From positions 186,001-250,000 of the forward strand of contig NZ_JARXYX010000007.1 in assembly GCF_029893585.1 (NCBI RefSeq): DNA of 64,000 bases. Reading direction: 5' to 3'. This stretch comes from Streptomyces sp. LBL. Lineage in GTDB: Bacteria > Actinomycetota > Actinomycetes > Streptomycetales > Streptomycetaceae. Positions 59,826 through 64,000 of the stretch are shown piece after piece. Numbering within the stretch: position 1 is the stretch's first letter; each line of letters begins with the position of its first letter. The notes beneath the pieces were generated by a model. The model had not been told where the DNA came from, ran no database searches, and saw nothing but the letters and a program-made list of their open reading frames with translations. A program made the position numbers and the translations under genes.

Positions 59826-60632
59826 CTAGAGGCCGGCCGACGCCCCGCCGTCGAGGGTGATCGAGGCGCCTGCGAGGTGCCGGGCGGCGGGGGAGAGGAG
59901 GAAGGCGACGAGCTGGGCCACGTCGCTCGGCTCGGCCAGGGTGCCGAGCGGGGTCTGGGCGGCCACCTGGGTGGTGACCTGGTCGGCGGTGGCCCCGGTG
60001 CGGTCGCCGAGCGTCTTGGCGATCTCGTCCCACAGCGGGGTGCGGACGGCGCCGGGGTCGACGACGTTGACGCGGATGCCGGAGCGTCCGAGGTCCTTGG
60101 AGACGGCCTTCCCGAAGGTCGCGAGGGCGGCGTTGACCGCGCTGTTCACCGGGAAGAGGGGGTCGGGGTCCTTCCGGAAGACCCCGCTGACCAGGACGAT
60201 CGAGCCGCCGCCGGCCTCGGTCATGGGCCCTTGGACCGCCCGGGTCAGGCGGACCGCGCCCATCAGCTTGCCGTTGAAGGTGGCCTGCCACATGTCGTCG
60301 GTGGTCTCGTTCAGCGGGGCGAGCGGGCCGTCGCCCGCGGCGTGCACCAGGCCGTCGATCCGGCCGAGTCCGGCGACCAGTTCCGCGACGGTGGCGTCCA
60401 CCGAGCGGCTGTCGTTGATGTCCGTCTCGTACGTCACGAGCCGGCCGGCGCCGCCGGTGCGGGCCTCGATCGCCTGCCGGGTCCGCTCCAGGCGGCCCGC
60501 GTCCCGGCCCAGCAGCGCCACGGTGGCGTCGGAGCGGGCGAGCTCCTCGACCACGGCCGCACCCATGCCGCCGGTGGCTCCGCTGACGACGATGACGGGG
60601 GCTACGGGGGTGGTGGGGGCGTTCGCTTCCAC
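59826..60632 (-). CDS. SDR-fold protein with missing catalytic Tyr and Lys
   Basis: 268 aa from the GTG with GAGGACA upstream. Rossmann nucleotide site VSGATGGMGAAVV (residues 16-28) and HAAG (97-100) are in place, and Ser149 (VLVSG). But the expected YxxxK reads N163-S-A-V-N167 (PVNSAVNAAL): both Tyr and Lys are Asn. The rest of the fold, including 'GIRVNVVDPGAVRTPL' and the C-terminal 'HLAGASITLDGGASAGL', is normal. It may bind NAD(P) or a substrate without usual oxidoreductase chemistry, or use another acid. First gene of the operon with tautomerase and MFS. Confidence 0.82.
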   Translation of the reverse strand: MEANAPTTPVAPVIVVSGATGGMGAAVVEELARSDATVALLGRDAGRLERTRQAIEARTGGAGRLVTYETDINDSRSVDATVAELVAGLGRIDGLVHAAGDGPLAPLNETTDDMWQATFNGKLMGAVRLTRAVQGPMTEAGGGSIVLVSGVFRKDPDPLFPVNSAVNAALATFGKAVSKDLGRSGIRVNVVDPGAVRTPLWDEIAKTLGDRTGATADQVTTQVAAQTPLGTLAEPSDVAQLVAFLLSPAARHLAGASITLDGGASAGL

Positions 60633-60826
60633 TGTGTCCTCACTTTCCCGGGGGTGGTTCCCGGTTCGTGTGCCCGGGGATGCTTCCCGGTTCGTGGCGT
60701 GTGCGGAACAGGCGTACAGGCAGCCGGAGTTGAGGGCCGCTGGACTGCTTCCGCGTATTGCTCCGGTGGACTGGGAAGCGTGTCCGGCCTGGTGATGAAG
60801 AAGGTAGCCCGATCCCGAAGCACGCG

Positions 60827-60848
60827 CAACCATCTAGTTGGTTTTCTG
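60827..60848. promoter_or_regulatory. operator AACCATCTAGTTGGTT before the SDR operon
   Basis: GCAACCATCTAGTTGGTTTTCTG. The same sequence in opposite orientation lies at 62590-62612 at the third TetR promoter. The 194 bp between this site and the SDR start contain no gene. Confidence 0.75.
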
Positions 60849-60911
60849 TCGCGGTGGGTGGGCGGGAGAAGGGGAAGGCGCAGGTCGCCGAGGGGATGCG
60901 GGCGCGAAAAA

Positions 60912-60936
60912 AGGGAGCTCGGCAATGCCGAACTCC
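60912..60936 (-). terminator. rho-independent terminator for minus-strand transcripts
   Basis: GGGAGTTCGGC / GCCGAGCTCCC followed by TTTTTT when read on the minus strand. It stops transcription coming from the TetR gene side before the SDR promoter. Confidence 0.75.
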
Positions 60937-60967
60937 CTGACTCTCGGGCTTGATTCACCTGATTCTT

Positions 60968-61005
60968 GCGAGGATGCCCCGGCGTTCACGCCGGGGAGGA
61001 ATCGC
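60968..61005. repeat. hairpin GCCCCGGCG..CGCCGGGG at the left end of a TnpB-type element
   Basis: GAGGATGCCCCGGCG / CGCCGGGGAGGAATC; similar GGGGAGGA ending as the hairpin at 61834-61870. A TTGAT (60949-60953) lies just before. It probably is the left-end structure of an IS200/IS605-like element. Confidence 0.4.
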
Positions 61006-61275
61006 ATCCCGTGACGGCGGCGCGGAGCGTCGCCGTGTCCGGTCTCCTGGGGCGCGGAGCGCCCGCAAAGCCGCCGACGGAGCCGGAAAGCGAACGGGTG
61101 TGGCCGTGTTCGCTGGTCGGGGTGACTTTGCCGTAGTGGGGGTACGGGTGTGCGCATGTCGCACGTACGGTCTCCTCGTGGAGGCCGGGGCGATCGGGCG
61201 GGGCGTGGGCGGGGGAATGTCGTGTCGGTGGTGAAGGGGGCCGGGGACGCCGGGCATGCCCGGTGGTCGCGGTAC

Positions 61276-61700
61276 GACCGGATGATGGCCCGCCGCAAAC
61301 CGAAGAAGGGGCAGCCCGGATCGAAGGGCTACCGCGAGGCGAAGAAGCTGCGGGCGAAGGCGTACAAGAAGGCCGCCCGGCAGCGGCATGACACCGGCCG
61401 CAAGCGGGCGAAGAAGGTGGTCCGCGACCACGACCGCATCGCGGTGGAGGACTTCCGCCCGAAGTTCCTCGCGAGGTCGACGATGGCCCGCAAGGCCGCC
61501 GATGCGGCGATCGGCGCCACCAAGCAGGCCCTGGTGGAGATGGCCCGCAAGCACGGCCGGATCGTGCACCTGGTCCACCCCGCGCACACCACGATGGACT
61601 GCGCCCGGTGCGGAGCGAGAACCAAGCACGCACTACCTCTCTCGGAACGTACCTACACCTGCGCCGCGTGCGGAACCGTGTCGCCCAGGGATCCTTGACC
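61276..61700 (+). pseudogene. TnpB (IS200/IS605-type RNA-guided nuclease) C-terminal fragment
   Basis: The fragment begins ARRKPKKGQPGSKGYREAKK and shows HDRIAVEDFRPKFL (RuvC Glu) and the zinc ribbon CARCG ... CAACG. The N-terminal half with the first RuvC Asp is missing, and the frame stops at SPRDP, where the last 'DRDxNAA' Asp should be. The continuation 'NSARVMLARAGLNPAGADG' is in another frame. So three defects make it inactive as a nuclease. Confidence 0.8.
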
Positions 61701-61780
61701 AGGCCCAGGAGCGCCGGCAGCAGGGTCAGGGTAAGAACTCCGCCCGCGTGATGCTGGCCCGGGCTGGTCTCAACCCGGCT

Positions 61781-61870
61781 GGTGCTGATGGCGGAAGACC
61801 TCCCGGAGCGCCGCTCCGGGAGGCAGCCTGAGCCAGGAATCCCCTCCGCTCACCGGAGGGGAGGATTCAA
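61781..61870 (+). ncRNA. omega-RNA-like right end of the TnpB element
   Basis: Two hairpins (CCTCCCGGAGCG / CGCTCCGGGAGG and CCCCTCCG / CGGAGGGG) and the ending GAGGATTCAA, the layout of the guide-RNA scaffold at the right end of actinobacterial tnpB elements. Overlap of protein end and RNA is usual in this family. Confidence 0.5.
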
Positions 61871-61945
61871 GGAGAAACTCATCGGTCGTCGCCCGCTCTT
61901 CTCGGCGACCTCGCGCCGGGGAGAGCCGTGGGGAGAGCCCGGCCC

Positions 61946-62548
61946 TCAGACCGACCCCTGCAGCACGTTGTCGATGATGGAGTGCCCGTGGGCGACGATG
62001 CTGGCGCGCAGCAGGGCCCAGCCGGACTCCGTGTCGCCGTCGGGGCCCAGCATCAGCCGGCGCTGCTGGGGCACGATGAACGGCCAGGACGCGAGGCCGA
62101 CGAGGGCGATGAGGACGCGGGCGGCCGCCGTGGGGTCGTCGATGCCGAGGGCGACGCTCAGGGCGGCCGTCTTGTGGACGTAGTAGGCCTCGCGCTCCTT
62201 CTCGTCCGGGATCGGGCCGGCGCCGTAGTGCAGACCTTCCCAGGCGAGCAGCCTGACCAGGTCGGACTCGCGGTGGTAGTCGAAGACGTCGCCCACGTAG
62301 GCGCGCAGGCCCTCTTCTGTGGTGGGGATGGGGACGACCGCGGACATGTGCGCGTACACCCGGGTCATGACGGCCGCGAACAGGGCTTCCTTGTTGCCGA
62401 AGTACGCGTAGATGCGCTGCTTGTTCACTCCGGAGCGCTCGGCGATCCGGTCCACGCGCGCGCCGGCCAGACCGTACTCGGAGAACTCCGCCTGGGCGGC
62501 TTCCAGGAGCTTGGCGCGGGTCTGCTGTCCCTTGGGTGTCTCAGCCAT
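61946..62548 (-). CDS. TetR-family regulator of the SDR-tautomerase-MFS operon
   Basis: 200 aa, ATG start. HTH: 'TRAKLLEAAQAEFSEYGLAGARVDRIAERSGVNKQRIYAYFGNKEALFAAV'; C-terminal ligand-binding domain follows. Its own promoter carries a double operator (62571-62612) that also occurs before the SDR operon, so it should repress itself and the exporter until a ligand, perhaps the pathway product, binds. This is the usual TetR-exporter logic. Confidence 0.88.
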   Translation of the reverse strand: MAETPKGQQTRAKLLEAAQAEFSEYGLAGARVDRIAERSGVNKQRIYAYFGNKEALFAAVMTRVYAHMSAVVPIPTTEEGLRAYVGDVFDYHRESDLVRLLAWEGLHYGAGPIPDEKEREAYYVHKTAALSVALGIDDPTAAARVLIALVGLASWPFIVPQQRRLMLGPDGDTESGWALLRASIVAHGHSIIDNVLQGSV

Positions 62549-62570
62549 GAAGGGAGCCTATCCGAGGATG

Positions 62571-62612
62571 CAACCAACTGGATAGTTCAGAAAAACCAAC
62601 TAGATGGTTGCG
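62571..62612. promoter_or_regulatory. double TetR operator at the third TetR promoter
   Basis: CAACCAACTGGATAGTT and, 7 bp further, AACCAACTAGATGGTTG; the second is the reverse complement of the site at 60827. Confidence 0.75.
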
Positions 62613-62824
62613 TCGACATCGAACCTCGTCTACGGTTCTTCACATCGGCCCGCCGCCCCGGAAAACCGGTGCAGGGAACGGGAGTTCACCCTCGTCGCGA
62701 GGGGTTCACCCAGGCCCCGTACGCCCTCCGGCGGCAGGATCCGTACGTCAGTGACAGCTGCACCTGCACCTCCCGCCCGCGGCATACCTCCCTGATCGAG
62801 GACCGCCCCACCAAGGAGATCCAT

Positions 62825-63643
62825 ATGTCAGCCACCACCCGTACCCTGCTGATCGTCGGTAACCGTTTTGTCGGATTCGCCGCACAGGATGACGTCCTCA
62901 CGGTCACCCAGTTCGTCGAGGAAATGCGGCTGGGGGTGTACTCGTGGGACACACGCCCGATCCAGGTCCGCGCCGGACAGGGCGTCACGGCCGACGACTG
63001 GCAGCTGGTGTCCGAGCAGGCCCTGCTCCTCGGCCTCGCGGAACGGCTGGACTTCCACTTCGAGACGCCCGTGCTCGCTGCCCGCGGTGAGGCGCACAAG
63101 CATCGAAGCAGCAACATCCTGATAGCCGACCTGCGGCGCGACGGGGAGCTCTTCTCCGCCAACCTGCGGGTGCACAACGACAACGAGCTGCTGCTCGACC
63201 ACCAGACCGGCGAGCACGTCCAGGGCATGGTCGCGGTCGAGGCCGCCCGGCAGATGTTCCTGGCCGTCAGCGAGCGCTACCACGCCTCGCGCCACCTGAA
63301 CCGGAAGTACTACTACGTCATCGAGTCGATGAACACCGACTTCGAGAACTTCCTTTTCCCGGTCGACGCCACGATCGAGTACCGCACCGTCAGGGCCGAC
63401 ATCGACAACCCCGACCGCCTCTCCTTCGCCGCCGACATCAGCATCCACCAGGCCGGCCGCCGCGCCTCGGTCACCCACGTCACGTACACCGCCTTCGACT
63501 CCCCGGTCATCGAGGCCAAGGAGCACAAGCGCGCACGGTTCGCGGTGGAGCACGTGGCACGGACGGCGGCGGTCGAGACGGCCGTGGGTGCGACGGCCGT
63601 GAGTGCGGCGGCCGAGCAGCAGCCCGCGCTCGTCGGCGCCTGA
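62825..63643 (+). CDS. second AfsA-like hotdog-domain protein
   Basis: 272 aa from the ATG of MSATTRTLLIVG, with AAGGAGA 8 bp upstream. The AfsA-type hotdog motif is present once clearly: 'LLLDHQTGEHVQGMVAVEAARQMFLAV' (D-H-x5-V-x-G-M). An N-terminal half (VTQFVEEMRLGVYSWDTRPI...) may be the degenerate first repeat. It is shorter than the AfsA-like protein at 52260 and lacks its usual N-terminal pattern. It could act in butyrolactone, furan or polyketide precursor synthesis. It starts the last operon of the window. Confidence 0.78.
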   Translation: MSATTRTLLIVGNRFVGFAAQDDVLTVTQFVEEMRLGVYSWDTRPIQVRAGQGVTADDWQLVSEQALLLGLAERLDFHFETPVLAARGEAHKHRSSNILIADLRRDGELFSANLRVHNDNELLLDHQTGEHVQGMVAVEAARQMFLAVSERYHASRHLNRKYYYVIESMNTDFENFLFPVDATIEYRTVRADIDNPDRLSFAADISIHQAGRRASVTHVTYTAFDSPVIEAKEHKRARFAVEHVARTAAVETAVGATAVSAAAEQQPALVGA

Positions 63644-63723
63644 GCGCCAACACCCGTATCCAGCACACGACTTCAGCAACTCCCCTTACGTGCAACTCAC
63701 TTCACACATCAAGGAGACCCGTC

Positions 63724-64000
63724 ATGTCCGCTGCCCTCATCACCGCCACCGAGCTCGACGTCAAGCCCGAGCAGGTCGAGGCCGCCGCCGCTGCCTGGCA
63801 GAAGCACAACGACGCGTCCGGTTTCGAAGGCCGGATCCTCTACCGCGGTCTGGAGACCAACTCCGTCCTGGAGCTCGCGCCGCTGGAGGGCTTCGACCGC
63901 ATGGAGGAGCTGCGCGCCGACTGGTGGAAGCTGTGGGAGGCCGTCGGCCCGCAGGGCGAGGGCGACTTCCGCCGCCAGATCCTGCAGTTCGTCGAGGCGC
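63724..64000 (+). CDS. ABM/ferredoxin-like barrel protein, cut by the right edge
   Basis: At least 92 aa, ATG start with AAGGAGA upstream; no stop before the edge. The order beta-alpha-beta-beta-alpha ('LITATELDVKPEQVEAAAAA', 'GRILYRGLETNSVLELAPLEGFDRMEEL') looks like an antibiotic-biosynthesis-monooxygenase or cyclase-type dimeric barrel. It follows the second AfsA-like gene by 81 bp and is co-directional. The assignment is by fold pattern only. Confidence 0.5.
   Translation, partial: MSAALITATELDVKPEQVEAAAAAWQKHNDASGFEGRILYRGLETNSVLELAPLEGFDRMEELRADWWKLWEAVGPQGEGDFRRQILQFVEA

Overview
The window is high-GC actinomycete DNA, almost certainly Streptomyces or a close relative. This rests on GC-rich codon use with many GTG and TTG starts, a WhiB-like protein, an AfsA / TetR butyrolactone-type control system, a type I NRPS-PKS assembly line and DUF4192. 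All calls were made by reading the sequence; no database search was run.

Left edge (1-1.6 kb): the C-terminal end of a TauD-like dioxygenase, and a divergent, probably secondary seryl-tRNA synthetase on the minus strand.

Prophage (about 1.78-36.87 kb): a siphovirus-type prophage. The window holds head-tail connector, tail tube, frameshifted tail-assembly chaperone, tape measure, distal tail and baseplate genes, followed by a DUF4365 moron, an endolysin with a holin-like tail and a small membrane protein. After a terminator come the early genes: RecT with a Cas4-like exonuclease, a replication initiator with an iteron origin inside its own coding sequence, a DNA cytosine methyltransferase, a WhiB-like protein, a clamp-like protein, an HU-like protein, a RuvC-like resolvase broken by an amber codon, a 32-aa cysteine-rich peptide, an adenine-methylase-like protein, DUF4192 and an HTH protein. 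Many early genes sit in a repeated cassette: hairpin, then CTCTTGGAGA-like box, then start codon. No terminase, portal, capsid or phage integrase is visible, so the left part is deleted, displaced or outside the window. The right end is the 3' part of a tRNA-Thr(CGT) gene, an attachment-site scar.

Nested mobile element (22.53-27.09 kb): a 4.56-kb Tn554-like element with two tandem tyrosine recombinases and a NADAR-domain cargo gene interrupts the methyltransferase exactly after its QxRxR motif. It has 11-bp perfect inverted ends.

Scar region (36.9-38.5 kb): att remnants, a histidine-kinase tail, IS3 and IS110 fragments and the 3' domains of a group II intron.

Biosynthetic cluster (38.5 kb to the right edge): an antimycin-like core of NRPS (degenerate C, A, T, C, A, KR, T), PKS (KS-AT-ACP-TE), a short MbtH-like protein and crotonyl-CoA carboxylase/reductase. 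With it come two TetR regulators, an AfsA-like synthase, an acyl-CoA-dehydrogenase-like oxidase, a MerR regulator, acyl-CoA carboxylase beta and epsilon subunits, an MFS exporter, a tautomerase, an SDR-like protein, a third TetR, a second AfsA-like protein and a small barrel protein cut by the edge. Four copies of an operator close to AATACCTTCGTGAAGGTATT stand in front of the assembly line, both TetR genes and the carboxylase. A second operator, AACCATCTAGTTGGTT, links the third TetR to the SDR-tautomerase-MFS operon. Together these suggest a signal-controlled pathway making a depsipeptide with an unusual alkylmalonyl extender unit.
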